Origin: Filosporella fistucella
Taxonomy: Eukaryota > Ascomycota > Leotiomycetes > Helotiales
Reading direction: 5' to 3'
DNA: 64,000 bases
Assembly: GCA_030077755.1 (NCBI GenBank)
Contig: JAQJZZ010000015.1
Span: forward strand, 682,001 to 746,000
Shown: positions 34,487-45,592 of the stretch, piece by piece
Numbering within the stretch: position 1 is the stretch's first letter
Layout of the letters: each line of letters opens with the position of its first letter
Made by a program: the position numbers and the translations under genes
Notes under the pieces: model-generated
The model's input: the letters and a program-made list of their open reading frames with translations, nothing else
What the model was told of the DNA's origin: nothing
Databases searched by the model: none

Positions 34487-36613
34487 TTAAAAGCTTGCTG
34501 TCTCGCGCTCGCGAGGGCGCCCTCTACCAAATCCATCTCGGTCACCACCATTTCTACCACCATATCCTCCAGATCGACCACCGAAACCTCCTGATCGACC
34601 TCCTCCGAAGCCTCCTCCAAACCCTCCTCCGAACCCGCCACGGCCACCTCTGTCACCTCCAAATCCACCTCTATCACCACCACTTCTGCCACCAAACCCG
34701 CCTCCTGCACGATCAGTAGCGGAACGGCCTCCAAAGCCTTCGTCACCTGATCTACGCAAGCTGTGACCAATCACAACACCTGGAACCTTAGCAATACCGA
34801 GCTTGTTGGCGAGGGAAGGGGAGATGGGAGGTGGTGATTCAAAGCCCCAACCATATCTCGACCACTGGTTTAGAGCTTTTACCATATTGCCCGCCTCGCT
34901 CCTGTTGGTCTGAAGCGCTCCAAATGCACCCAAGAAAGCGGCTTCTTTGGTGCCCCGATCGACTGACTTCGATGCATCACCGATTTGAGAGAGTGTATCT
35001 GCTATATGTAGTGGTAATTGAGCATCTTTTGTCATATCGACATTTGCAGACTCTAAACTTTCATCTTTGGTAATTGGGAGGCCACGAAGGACACGTCGAG
35101 CATTGTCGACTTCGTATTGGTTGATGAAAATGTATCCGTCTCCAGTTTTGTCTCCACGTCCTGTTCGTCCAATTCTGTGAATATATTGCTCCCGGTTTGG
35201 TGGCATTCCAATTTGTACAACATGAGTAACATTTGGGAAATCCATTCCTCGTGCGGTAACGTCAGTTGAGAAAAGAATTGCAGATTTCGCGCGACGGAAG
35301 CCTTCTGAGACCCGAGTGCGTCGTTCTTGCGTGAGTTGGCCGTGCATTTCTGAGATCCTTGCTGGATATAGTGGATGTTGTCCAAATACTCCATTTCCAG
35401 CCGTCCTCAAATTGCTGAAAATTTGATATGCAAGATTTACGTTTGATGTGGAAGTAAAATACACAATGGCCTTGAAGGGTCTAGATGGTATTCCGTTCTT
35501 CTCGTTCTCCTCAGCCAAAGCGATCTCTCGTTTGGCCAACTCGAGAAGTGCCGGCATATAGTTCTCCATTCCAGGAGTAATCACGATATGTTGCGGAATC
35601 TTATCGTGTGTGGCAAGATCGCCTTCTTTAACTGTTTGCACAAAGTGGAAATCGGGTTTCAATGTGCTTCGAACAAGGTGCATGACTTCCTTGGGCATAG
35701 TAGCAGAGAATAATAATGTCTGACGGTCGACATGTTCTCGGTTGGGTAGAAGATCAACAATATTCTCAATCTCCCTAGAGAAACCAGAATCCAGGAGTCT
35801 GTCGGCTTCATCCAGTACCAAGGTTGTGAGATTCGGCGCTCCAATTCCACTATATTGATCTGAAAGAAGATCTTGCAATCTACCAGGGGTGGCAACCAGA
35901 AGATGGCATCCTTCTCTTTGTGTTTTTTGGAGCATGGCTCTTTTGCTATTTCCACCAACTGCAACCTGTACTCTCAAATCTGTGTTACGACATAACTTAT
36001 CCGCCTCGACCGCGATTTGTTCCGCCAATTCACGAGTAGGAGAAATGATTATTGCTCGGATGTCGGATGCTCGTGCTTTTGAGTATCTCTTACGAACGGC
36101 GAGGTCGGGGTTCTTTCTAAGGATATTCTGAATGGTCGGGAGCAGGAAACCAAGGGTTTTACCGGTACCAGTTCTTGCTTGCGCAACGCTGTAGAGGTTA
36201 GCATATGGATATAAAGTCAGTAGGTTGGAGTCTTACATATCGGTACCCTGTAATCCTTGGTTGATGGTCAGGGTCTGTACGTCGGTCATAGTATGATGTC
36301 CCATTCCTTGAGTGATTTCGTTCACAACGTGGTGATGTACCATGTCATGCTTAACAAGATCTTGGAATTGGGTTATATGTTTAGATCCGGAATCACCCTT
36401 CACATCATCTTCCTCCATCTCTCTGTAACCTGCAGCTTGGTTCAGCGACTGCGAGGAGACGTGAATCCATCTTGCTTCCAGAGGCTTCTGAGCCGCTGTC
36501 CGAACAGATAACGAGAGAGTCGAAGGTCTCGTCGATGGAATACGGGTTGTGGTGGCTGCGGCGCGAAAGACTTTCGAAATCGAGGCCGGGCCTCTTCTGC
36601 AGAGGTTGAACAT
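34487..36613 (-). CDS. MSS116: Mitochondrial DEAD-box RNA helicase MSS116
   Basis: Two exons, 36613-36237 and 36188-34487 (48 bp intron splitting an Ile codon), give 692 aa. The N-terminus (MFNLCRRGPASISKVFRAAATTTRIPSTRP) is basic and free of acids, as in mitochondrial presequences. Helicase motifs in order: QTLTINQGLQGTD, motif I ARTGTGKT, Ia SPTREL, Ib TPGRL, II VLDEADRLLD, III SATMP, IV IVYFTS, V STDVTARGMDFPNV and VI HRIGRTGRG. A C-terminal Gly/Arg/Phe-rich tail (about the last 90 residues) is an RNA-binding low-complexity region like the basic tail of yeast Mss116. The family unwinds group I/II introns and supports mitochondrial splicing and translation. The ATG at 36613 is used; upstream codons lack an ATG. 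Confidence 0.92.
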
Positions 36614-37311
36614 CTTCAATCCGGACGTACAAACTCTCCAATTGGTACAAAGTATTAAATAGGGACAAGTTTGAAGAGAAGATGGTGTACAAGGAGTGAA
36701 AGTGGCGATCGGTGGTGATGCCAAAAGTTGGTAACGTCTCTCAGATGGAATTTCGAATGGCTTCTCGATTCTCTCCTGTCCCGACTTTTTTCTTAGCGCA
36801 ACATTTTTATCTTTGCGCTAGCACGTGACATCCCTATCAGGCCACTTTAGCTTCAAAATGCTCCGGATTTTGATGTGGGACCAAACGACACAAAAACATA
36901 ATTCTGTTGGAATCTCGAGGAACAATGAATGAATTTCGGCCTCTCTTCAATAGAAAAGCATGTCAAACATATCGTTCCAGCCTGGATGTTGGGGTTCCAA
37001 AATCGACATCATGAGTATTAATATAAATTGTGCTTAGTGGGCCTGATTATCCTCCAAGTAAGAATTACAAGTCAAGCGTCAGCATATCAAGAAACCAATT
37101 GTCGTGTTGGAAAACAGATTGGTAGGAGTCAGCGTGCAGAAAAGCTTTCGTGCACTTAAACTGAATCTATATCTATGTTCTATGCATCCCATCCAATCCC
37201 ATAACTCCAAAAATGCACCAGTCGGGTATTATTACAATAGAAGCAGTCGTAAATCTCATCAGCCACATATCGTGTCGTCTCTTCGTCGTCAGTTCTCAAC
37301 GTATGTAACGT
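36614..37311. other. Intergenic upstream of MSS116
   Basis: Promoter of MSS116 and 3' flank of the next minus-strand gene. No coding frame. Confidence 0.55.
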
Positions 37312-38376
37312 CTACTTTCTCTCAGAGCCAGTTCTCCGGGGTGCAGCACCCATTAGAACCATTCCCTCTCCAACTCCGTCATGAATACCACCAGTAACTC
37401 CCTCCACGAACCAAGCTGCAGTTTCTGTGATCACTTGCCCAACTTTCCCATCTCCCATTTCGTAGATAGAGCTCGTAAGACCTATCCCGGTCTTGCCAAG
37501 AACATCAATTGTCTCGATGCTTTGGCTCAGCACCTTCTCAGATATCTTATGCTCGCGATCGTATTGATACGCTGCACTGAGTAAATATTTGAGGTATGGC
37601 AGGACGAATTGGAAGAGAATAAACAGTTGTACGATCCCTGAAGCAAGAGTCCGATGCAGAAGTGAAGGTTGTTGCTGGGAACTAGATCGAGGATGGTTTA
37701 TATATGGATGTACTTCGACATGCAACGGTTCGACGACACCATGTGGAAGGGCACTTCGGATACTCAATTGCTCTTCAGTTGTCATATCGGACGGCAGGGC
37801 TCGCAGTAGATATGTGAGAGCATGAATGTAAACTTGTCTAGCAAAACTCGCATTGCCAAATGTTGGATCGTGTGAAATTGTAGAGGATTCGTCAACAGCC
37901 AAGCTGAGAAGATTGAGACCTGCATATGTTAGAACACTCCTTAAGGAGTTTTGCACTTCTCGCATACCTTGATTCGCAAATTTCCATCCTATTCCGCTCT
38001 TTGTTTCCGTCAACTCCATCCCGTTTGTGTCTTTGCTCTGCGGTGGTTCTTCATCACTGCTCATCCCATCCGTAAAATAGTTTTCGACCTCATTTGACCC
38101 ACTGAGTATCATGGCGGATATATATCCAGCTTCTGGCGTTCTCGCCCCGGAGGATACCGATGACTTTGAGTTCGGCTTCCAATCTACAGATTGGCGTCTA
38201 TTTGCCAGTCCATACATACTGACAGAGCGGTGGATAGAGGGGAGGCGGGGTAGACGACGTTGAACAGCTGAGGGTAGCATCGAGTAAAATATTGAGTGCT
38301 TATCCACTGGCAGAATTTCTGCAGAGAGTGGTCGAATTCGGGGTGCAGTTGGATCTCTCTGGTGTAAATGTGCCAT
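37312..38376 (-). CDS. Conserved fungal hypothetical protein
   Basis: A single exon of 354 aa, starting at the first in-frame ATG (MAHLHQRDPTAP). The first 140 residues are polar and likely disordered, with a Ser/Asp/Glu stretch (SSDEEPPQSKDT). A helical region follows (IGWKFANQGMREVQNSLRSVLTYAGLNLLSLAV), then a hydrophobic segment around residues 255-280 (GIVQLFILFQFVLPYLKYLL) that may cross or lie in a membrane. The C-terminus is Gly-rich (FVEGVTGGIHDGVGEGMVLMG). I do not recognise a named family. The length of the frame and its non-random composition support a real gene. Confidence 0.62.
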   Translation of the reverse strand: MAHLHQRDPTAPRIRPLSAEILPVDKHSIFYSMLPSAVQRRLPRLPSIHRSVSMYGLANRRQSVDWKPNSKSSVSSGARTPEAGYISAMILSGSNEVENYFTDGMSSDEEPPQSKDTNGMELTETKSGIGWKFANQGMREVQNSLRSVLTYAGLNLLSLAVDESSTISHDPTFGNASFARQVYIHALTYLLRALPSDMTTEEQLSIRSALPHGVVEPLHVEVHPYINHPRSSSQQQPSLLHRTLASGIVQLFILFQFVLPYLKYLLSAAYQYDREHKISEKVLSQSIETIDVLGKTGIGLTSSIYEMGDGKVGQVITETAAWFVEGVTGGIHDGVGEGMVLMGAAPRRTGSERK

Positions 38377-39562
38377 TTTCCCTTTAGAAGCAGTGCAAAG
38401 ATTTAGGAAATAATTAAATTTATGGAATAGCAGTTGCCCCAACGTTTTCCCAACAGCAGTAATTGAATTGGGCAAGAATGATGAAATGCACACTTAAAAA
38501 GGGCGACGCGAAGTCATAATGGCGTAATTTCTTGTATGATGGTAAACGGGCGTAGTTCGAAGAATTCGAGGAGAAAGGAGGACTCGGAAGATCCATTTAT
38601 GAGGCAAATTCAACAGCGATAAGGAGTCGGGTTCAGAAATGGTATTGAGGGCAAGGTTCTGATACTACAACCCGTGTTTGCTGCAGAAATAACTATCCTG
38701 GTCGCTTGCATGTGAAATGGAGCATGTGAAGAAAGGTGGGGTTTGGCTACACGTGATTGTCCTGTAACCAACATGGAAAGCATAGGTACTTAGGAATACT
38801 AAATTGAATAGATGAACAGATAAGATGGCTATTTTGTATTACGTATCCAAAGCTCCTATCACTAAATTTTTGCTAATTCACCTTGTCCAGTATATAGCAG
38901 TCGGACGGAAGTCAAAAGTTGCCTGCCAAAGCAAATGTATCACCGATATGGAGGGTATGTGTAGTTATTAATGCGGAAATGACGTTATTATGTTCGAAAC
39001 CACAGAATACCGGGATTCTTGAAGGTTGAAAAATAAGTATTTGCTATTTTCTCATTTCAACTCCATTCCTGAGTGTTGTTATTTATTCCTATGATAATCC
39101 AGCCTTACATGGGTGCCTGGCCACTACTTTGAACATACAACAATCTTCGCCCCATCCTTCTGCATGGTTCTGCAACTCCTGAGCTACACATCCTGACACG
39201 CTTACCACCCTCTGTACTCGTTTGATATTGCATCGTTCTATCATGTATATGCCCTCCTGAATTATTTATCGTTGTTGGAAGCAAGGCACAGTCGCCTCCA
39301 CATCATTAGCAGCTGCTCTCGGAAAACCTAGCCTGCCTAGTTGCCACCGCCGCCAACCACGGGAGATACATCGCCTTCTGAGTTTAGCAGCGCTTCAGAC
39401 TTCTTGAGATGTATCCGCAGCGCTTGGTATACACATTTGTCTATTTAGCCTCCATGTCGAAGTTTTCTCCTTGTATCAGCAATAGCATAACACGTGACTG
39501 GATAGCACCCCGGCGAATCTTCTCTATACATAATCTGGGTCGTTCAACACGGTCTTTGCTTA
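38377..39562. other. Divergent intergenic region, no gene
   Basis: Upstream of both the hypothetical gene (minus) and the HET gene (plus). AT-rich, stop-rich. Confidence 0.55.
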
Positions 39563-41371
39563 ATGGAGACTTTATCAGGCTCCTACCACTATGAAACTCT
39601 TGATGCTTCTCGTCATGACATTCGCCTCATTCGCCTGCTGCCAGGAACCATTGGCGAACTCATCGAATGTCAAGTAGAAATAGCAAGTCTTGACGACAAC
39701 CCCATATTCGAAGCACTTTCATACGAGTGGGGAGATCCCAACATTTTCCAACCAAATATAAAATTAAACGATACTTTCGTACCTGTGAGGAACAATCTCT
39801 TCTGGGCACTCCATCATCTACGAGACGAAGAGAATGTCAGGACTTTCTGGATTGATGCTGTTTGCATCGACCAGCAAAACTTGACAGAAAGAAATCATCA
39901 AGTCGCGCAGATGAACATGGTTTATTCTCAAGCGGCTAATGTCGTGGCGTGGATTGGGAGGGAAGGAAATACACAGGGAGACTGCTCATTCGATGAGACT
40001 AGAGTTGCTGTTAGGTTTATCGAACTTGTCCATTCTGGCACAATTGAGGACTACCCGTACATACAACATGCCGCCAAATGGGATGCCGTCCGCAAATTTA
40101 TGTCTCGTAATTACTGGTCCCGTCTCTGGACCATCCAGGAGGTTCTACTAGCACCTAAAGTCATGATTCAGTGTGGTCAATGGACGCTCGAATGGAACGT
40201 GTTCTCATACTTTTGCCATCAGTTGCCAAAATTTAGTCGCCCCTCGTCCACAGATATGGATGACTGGAATTCCAAGTTCCACCTTCGTCAGCTGGAAAAA
40301 ATGTTTTCTTTCAAGCTTGCACAGAACAGGGCGAAAACAATTGACCCTTTACGACAGACAAGATCGTATTATCCACCCCTGGTTGAGATTTTGAGCGCTT
40401 TCAAAGACTCGGAGTGCTACGATCCACGAGATAGAGTGTTCGGTATTTTAAGTCTTTGCCAGACATGCTGTCGAGATGCAGTGCCCGCAGACTACTCGAT
40501 GGAGCTGGCTTCTATTTGTGCGAAAGTGATTGAGCACGAGGCAACCTATCACAGTAGCGGCGATGGAAAACAAACTATATCGATTGTCGAAAATGTCCTC
40601 TATGCGCTGAGAATGGTCTTCTCTCGCAAGTCAAAGAAAGACTATGTTCGGCGCTCCAAATTGTCTCTTGAACCAATAGGAACTGAGATCAATGTGCCTG
40701 TGATGGCCACCAAAATGGGCAGGCTGATATGTATCATGTCCCCAAAGCATTCAGCCCACTGGAGGCAGACTTCAATACCAAATCTAGATAGCGATCCAAC
40801 CTCCAACATTTTGGAACAGGAGTTCAACCAGTCTGCTCAATGCCCATTTACAATACGCTCAATGTTGTGTCATAGAGGAATTTATCTCCATTTCAATCCA
40901 ACATCTTCGTCTCGTTGCTCCATGGCGTTGGACACCCGTCACCAGCTGCGTGATGTCAGTTCCGCGCCTAATATTGACATATCTGCTGGATCTCGAATTT
41001 CCTTTAGGACCAAAACGATGGGGTTAGAAGTTCCGGAATCCATGAGATATTTACAGGCATATATGGAAGAGTTGTTTGCCAAGAGTGAACATATCCTTGC
41101 AGAGCTCGGATTATGTTTCTTTTTATCAGATACTGGCATGATTGGCTGTGTGACAAATCACGCTATAAATGGAGATGAAATCTGGAAATTGGATGGGTCT
41201 AATGGGAAGCTTGCTGTTATGTCTGCGGATGGGTGTGTAGCGAAAGGACTGGAATTAACACCCGATCGGTACCCCGAAGATATCAGACCATACCCCTCGG
41301 GGTTGATGGTAGAACCAGTTAAAGCGGACTTCAACATGCGGACTTTACTATATCTTTTGACGTGTTTTTAG
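39563..41371 (+). CDS. HET-domain (heterokaryon incompatibility) protein
   Basis: A single exon of 602 aa. The HET domain is clear: RLIRLLPGTIGELIECQ, FEALSYEWGD (residues 49-58), FWIDAVCIDQQNLTERNHQV (95-114), VYSQAANVVAWIG and YWSRLWTIQEVLLA. These are the three conserved blocks of the domain that triggers cell death after allorecognition in fungi. The C-terminal half (about 280-602) continues with 'DSECYDPRDRVFGILSL', standard after HET domains, and then an unassigned region. Many HET genes are lineage-specific and often polymorphic. This one sits next to the small Cys/His-rich cluster at 42.3-46.1 kb. The role in incompatibility is inferred from the domain only. Confidence 0.9.
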   Translation: METLSGSYHYETLDASRHDIRLIRLLPGTIGELIECQVEIASLDDNPIFEALSYEWGDPNIFQPNIKLNDTFVPVRNNLFWALHHLRDEENVRTFWIDAVCIDQQNLTERNHQVAQMNMVYSQAANVVAWIGREGNTQGDCSFDETRVAVRFIELVHSGTIEDYPYIQHAAKWDAVRKFMSRNYWSRLWTIQEVLLAPKVMIQCGQWTLEWNVFSYFCHQLPKFSRPSSTDMDDWNSKFHLRQLEKMFSFKLAQNRAKTIDPLRQTRSYYPPLVEILSAFKDSECYDPRDRVFGILSLCQTCCRDAVPADYSMELASICAKVIEHEATYHSSGDGKQTISIVENVLYALRMVFSRKSKKDYVRRSKLSLEPIGTEINVPVMATKMGRLICIMSPKHSAHWRQTSIPNLDSDPTSNILEQEFNQSAQCPFTIRSMLCHRGIYLHFNPTSSSRCSMALDTRHQLRDVSSAPNIDISAGSRISFRTKTMGLEVPESMRYLQAYMEELFAKSEHILAELGLCFFLSDTGMIGCVTNHAINGDEIWKLDGSNGKLAVMSADGCVAKGLELTPDRYPEDIRPYPSGLMVEPVKADFNMRTLLYLLTCF

Positions 41372-42319
41372 TAGACTCAGATTGAAGCGCAGCGGGAAGC
41401 CAACAGCAGACACCTAGGCTTAATAGCATGCGGTGCAAGCATTCCAAAGCTTGCAGTCTCTTTTTCAATCATCCGATGTATGTGAAATTCTCTTCCATGA
41501 TTTCAATCCAGAAATCCGCTGTGGATCAGATCTGAAGAAGCAAAATTCCCATCTCCGATAGTCTGTCACTCATGGTTCATGAAACCCCAAGAGGCAACAC
41601 AAACGACCGAACACCAAATGACATCTGCGGCGGTCACGGCAGTCACATGGACGTTTCCCAATGGCTTCAGCCTCACAGATACCAATACCCAATCTGCATG
41701 ACCTCACCTAAACAAAAGGTACATCTATCTCTCCACTTGGATAAACAGAACATCGAGAGCTAGAGTATTTGGGAACTGAGATAACGGGTAGCTTTTAGAG
41801 AAACCCTGAGTTGGAAATTGGTAGTGACAACAATATGAATGTACCGTGGAGTGGTGTTTATCTCAAAGCTCATTTGGGCATAGTATCTCGACAGCAATTA
41901 GCCACCGAGTACTGCACTTTACATTTAATGGGATGACATTCCGATGTGCATCTAGTACGAGCGGTGAGTATATATATGGAGGCTCCCTGTCCGGGACTTA
42001 GGAAATTTGAGTCTTTATTAGAGAGGAAAGAATACACGGGAGATAAGGTGCCTTTCCTATATCATTATGGAGGAAGCATCACTGAATCGGGGAAGCATTT
42101 GTTCGCCATGTTGTACCAGTCATCATTCCGAAGGGTATATCAAGTCACAATGAGAGCAAGAAACGGGGAATTTTTCAAAAGAGCATCGAGTCTGTTTGTG
42201 AACTTAATCACATCCTAGATCACCCTCCTCAACCTTTCCCTCCAGCTGATTTTTCAGCCTAACTTTCTTCAACTTGATTTCTAGCGCAAAATAGACACAA
42301 TTGTTAACTCTCTACCCGT
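41372..42319. other. Convergent 3' region, no convincing gene
   Basis: Between the HET gene and small-protein gene A. An open frame ending at 42218 has no ATG at its start and no domain. Confidence 0.5.
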
Positions 42320-42714
42320 TTATCGGTGTGTAGCGGGTGCGGGTATAGGTGCAGGTGGATCTACCCAATCCCATCCATAATCGCATCTACAGGCCCTACC
42401 ATCATCAAAGGTTACTCTTGCAACATGTCCGCAGTAAGCACAGGGCTTCCAATCCTCATACGTCCTATTGGGCCACTGGCAGGCTGGTAACATGTTAATA
42501 CAATATGCGAAGTCAATCAACACTACTTACCACAGCATAGCCAATACCAACCACGGATTTGGCCTGGCAGTGGGTTGTATCTGTTTCTATGATTTGGCGG
42601 ATCCGGATCCTGGCCGCCGTTCTGTTGGCTGGAGCCGTTCTGCTGGTTGTAACCATTCTGCTGGTTGTAGCCGTTTTGATCGGAGTATCCGTTCTGACCT
42701 GAGTATCCGTTCAT
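42320..42714 (-). CDS. Small Cys/His-rich protein, cluster copy A
   Basis: Two exons, 42714-42531 and 42483-42320 (47 bp intron GTAAGT...CCAG), give 115 aa. The first 35 residues are low-complexity Asn-Gly-Tyr/Gln (MNGYSGQNGYSDQNGY...). The folded part starts GWYWLCC, continues ACQW after the intron, then KPCAYCGHVARV, a Gly-Arg turn and CRCDYGWDWV, ending in a Pro/Ala tail. Seven Cys and one His in the order CC-x-C, C-x2-C-G-H, C-x-C suggest a small zinc-binding fold. The intron splits the Ala codon between CC and C, in phase 1, exactly as in copies B, C and D. No signal peptide. Function unknown. A TATTTAAG box lies 181 bp before the ATG. Confidence 0.72.
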
Positions 42715-43436
42715 GGCTGGATTCTCTCAAGCTATCAACTCAATAGAGAGCTAGAATGTAAGTGACGTCTGTGTTAATAAAAGATTAAGTGTTTTTGTTT
42801 GAATGTGTCTTTCGATTTCGAAGTTCTAGAGGTTGTTTTGTATTGGTTGATGTTTGTGTTATGAAAAAGTGCTGCTGGTAGTAGCAGCTGGTTTCTTAAA
42901 TACACGCCTGATGGCTTGAACTTCTGAACATCTGAGGGTGGCTGAATCATTTTTAACATTGTGATTATACTTTCCCTCACAACAACCAAGGTTGCAATCA
43001 TACAGATAATTGTGGGGATGAATCCCAATTTGTGATATGAGAATCATTTTCTCGCCTAGTACACTCAAGATCTCATTTCATATTGTGTTATAACGGAGAC
43101 AGATCTGTGAATCTACGAAAGTTCGAGTGGATCACTTTGTATATTCTCATTGTTCTTAAGAAGTGTAATTGTTTCGAAACTTGGCCGTAATTTCTCCCAC
43201 TATAATAGTAAATAATCTTCTAATCTATTACAAATTATTGTTATCTTAATGAACATACAATTTCGCAGATGGAGCACCATGTTTAAAAGATTGAATTTCA
43301 TTTGTCAGCTATTTGAGATGCTAACTAAACCCCATATTGTTTCCATTCCGACACACTATTTGCCATTGTTCCTCCGCTGGCACGCTTTACTTCTGCGTAA
43401 GGGATGACACGAACCGCCCATGCGACTGCTCATAGA
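42715..43436. other. Upstream region of copy A
   Basis: About 180 bp of A/C-rich leader, the TATTTAAG box at 42895-42902, and AT-rich sequence beyond. No gene. Confidence 0.5.
42895..42902 (-). promoter_or_regulatory. TATTTAAG core promoter box, copy A
   Basis: Minus-strand TATTTAAG followed by AAACC, 181 bp before the ATG. Equivalent boxes precede the other three cluster genes. Confidence 0.5.
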
Positions 43437-43793
43437 TCAAAGCAACGACATTTGATGTGGCGTGCGAATGCAGTTGCACGGTCTTCCATTGACATAGGAG
43501 TCTACTCTATGGTTACATCGACGACACGCGTCACGATGGGATCCCTCCACTATCCTAGGTTGTCCACAGGCTGTCAATGGGTTAATTCTAGTCTGTAGAG
43601 AATAAATCGATGTTCACTTACAACAGCAATTGATATTATACCACTGAGAGCTACGAGGGGTTTGATTATTCTGGCCATTCCCGTTGGTATATCCATTTTG
43701 ACCGTAACCATTGCTACCACTGTAGCCGTTGGAACCATGGTATCCATTGGAACCACTATGATTGCCATAGCCGTTTGGACCGTAACCGTTCAT
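43437..43793 (-). CDS. Small Cys/His-rich protein, cluster copy B
   Basis: Two exons, 43793-43622 and 43570-43437 (51 bp intron), give 101 aa. The N-terminal 45 residues are Asn-Gly-Tyr/Ser repeats (MNGYGPNGYGNHSGSNGY...). The folded part reads QWYNINCC, then SCGQP after the intron, ACRRCNHRVD, a NGRP turn and CNCIRTPHQ. The Cys/His order matches copy A position by position. The intron again interrupts the codon between CC and C. The acceptor TTGACAG must be used: the nearer CTACAG acceptor 22 bp upstream would give a stop one residue later, so splice choice could switch the domain off. A TATTTAAA box lies 161 bp before the ATG. Confidence 0.7.
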
Positions 43794-44818
43794 AGCTGAC
43801 TTACTAAAGTGTTATCTTGCTGGGAGTTATTCGTATGTTATGAAGTGATCAAAAGTTTGTTCTGAAGGTGTGTTTTTGTGTTTTTAAGCTCTGGAACTGT
43901 AATGATTTTGATCTTTGTGTTGAAAAAGTAAAATTAAGAAGAGAAGCTGGTGGTTTAAATAGAACCCTGGAGATCTGGAAGTCTGTGGGCCCACAAGATT
44001 CTGAATAACATTCAAAAATTGAAATTGCATATTGCCGTGGTATTTTTCTGTCCATATGCGACCATGATTCATATTCTGTTCTTTAAATATGTGACTTAGA
44101 GTTCTTTTGTCTCCTGGCATAGGGACTTCAGTAAGAAAAGCTATGTATGATTCATTCTCACCTTACAAGTCTTTATGTAACGACTGGTCTGATGAATACA
44201 GGTTCTGAATCAGACTTCGTGCTTTCCAGAAAGTGACCTGAGTTCTAGCTTGCTACATTTAGCTAAGATCTATCACCGACACACTTCTCCTTATTGAGAT
44301 ACTTGATAGCGTTCATTTGCTTGTGCTTTTGGTTAGTGCAGCTTAGCACCACCATATGTAACATCTGTTGAATAGGAAAATTATAACAAAGAAGTATACT
44401 AAAATTGGGATGAGTAGATAGAGGCATTACGGAAGCATTAATGATAGGGAAACGAAATTGTAAGGTGCATTTCCAAGAACTTATCTTATTCAGCTAGCGA
44501 TTGAGCAACGTGCAGTGCGATAGACTAGCATGTAGGATGAACCAGAGCTGCTTTCAGGGATTTGCAAAGTTTTAATAATCACATGTAGCAGACTTCAAAT
44601 AAATGTTACTTCTGTTCAACGTTGCACAGCAGCTTATATGGAAAATAATGTAATAACAAACGTCAGGCATTGGATTTTCCTTAAATTGCTCCCTAGAGCC
44701 CCAAACTACGCTATTTGAATAGAGTACATCTTCCAATACCATTCAAGTAGATAAAATCTAAGTGAAGGGGCAAATGGATGATCTTTCCTCGACCTTTTCG
44801 ACCCTAGCGCATACACTG
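43794..44818. other. Upstream region of copy B and 3' flank of copy C
   Basis: Leader resembling that of copy A (shared ACCAGCT and CTTTTTCA...ACACAAA blocks), the promoter box at 43954-43961, then AT-rich sequence with no gene. Confidence 0.5.
43954..43961 (-). promoter_or_regulatory. TATTTAAA core promoter box, copy B
   Basis: 161 bp before the ATG of copy B, in the same context (CTATTTAAACCACCAGCT) as copy A. Confidence 0.5.
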
Positions 44819-45043
44819 CTAATCTTGGAAGCACCTGCAATGGTGAAATCCTCCTGTAGCAGGCCACACGCCATTACCTGGTATATGACCACAGCCTTTG
44901 CCACATTCTTTAGGCATGTCAGGGTGTGTTGCTGGATCAAGGTAGAATCGACGACAGGCTGTTGCTCAGTCACTTATCTTTCCCATATAAAAAAAAAAGG
45001 TTTTCGATAGCTTACCACAGCAGTACCATCTATTGAATGTCAT
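44819..45043 (-). CDS. Small Cys/His-rich protein, cluster copy C (shortest)
   Basis: Two exons, 45043-45016 and 44958-44819 (57 bp intron GTAAGC...ACAG), give only 55 aa. It starts MTFNRWYCC, continues ACRRFYLDP after the intron, then ECGKGCGHIPG and HHCRCFQD at the end. It has no low-complexity leader, so it shows the minimal folded unit of the family. The intron is in phase 1 in the codon between CC and C. The RFYLD segment is shared with copy D. Without the other three copies this gene would be too short to notice; the matching intron and Cys/His order support it. A TATTTAAG box lies 180 bp before the ATG. Confidence 0.66.
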
Positions 45044-45222
45044 TTTGAATTAATAAATAGCTTCAGTAGCGTATCTCAAGATTGAGTTTGACTGTGAAGG
45101 CTTGATAGGGTGTTTGTGATATTTGATGTACTTGACGAAGTCTTTAAGCTTTCGAGGCTTGAAATGGTATTGAGTAGGTGTCTTACGAATTTGGAAAAGA
45201 GTTTCAGAGAGTTAGTAGTTTC

Positions 45223-45230
45223 CTTAAATA
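45223..45230 (-). promoter_or_regulatory. TATTTAAG core promoter box, copy C
   Basis: CTATTTAAGGAAAC on the minus strand, 180 bp before the ATG of copy C. Confidence 0.5.
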
Positions 45231-45584
45231 GACTATGAAAGCACATATGAGTGATTCCAGAATGTTAAATGTAACAAAGGTTAAGGCTTGAACTGAATCA
45301 AGGTGTGACATTGACATGATTCAGATTGTTATATCAAGTAGACATGACTCCCATAACCTATTTCCTAGTAGCTGTAAAATTTCATCTGGACAGCTGAATG
45401 GGAGACATAGAATTTGCTGTTTTGTAAATCATACACAAGCTAGATATGAATACGACAAGCACTTGAACTAGAAGAAGACAACAGGTGTGAATAAACTTAG
45501 CAGAGTCCTTGTTCAACCAGTAATTATTCATTTCCAAAAGGTTATTATTCAACAGCACTCACCTAATAGTATGCATCGAACGTC

Positions 45585-45592
45585 TATTTAAG
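45585..45592 (+). promoter_or_regulatory. TATTTAAG core promoter box, copy D
   Basis: TCTATTTAAGAAAAT on the plus strand, 201 bp before the ATG of copy D. Confidence 0.5.

Noticed and set aside
36614..36724. N-terminal extension of MSS116 to 36724
   Set aside because: The upstream codon is TTG, not ATG; the ATG at 36613 starts a good mitochondrial presequence.
38377..38493. 39-codon extension of the 37312-38376 gene
   Set aside because: It begins at GTG; the ATG at 38376 is used.
41946..42218. 90-codon frame between the HET gene and copy A
   Set aside because: Begins at GTG, has no family signature and no matching Cys/His pattern, so it is not a fifth cluster member.
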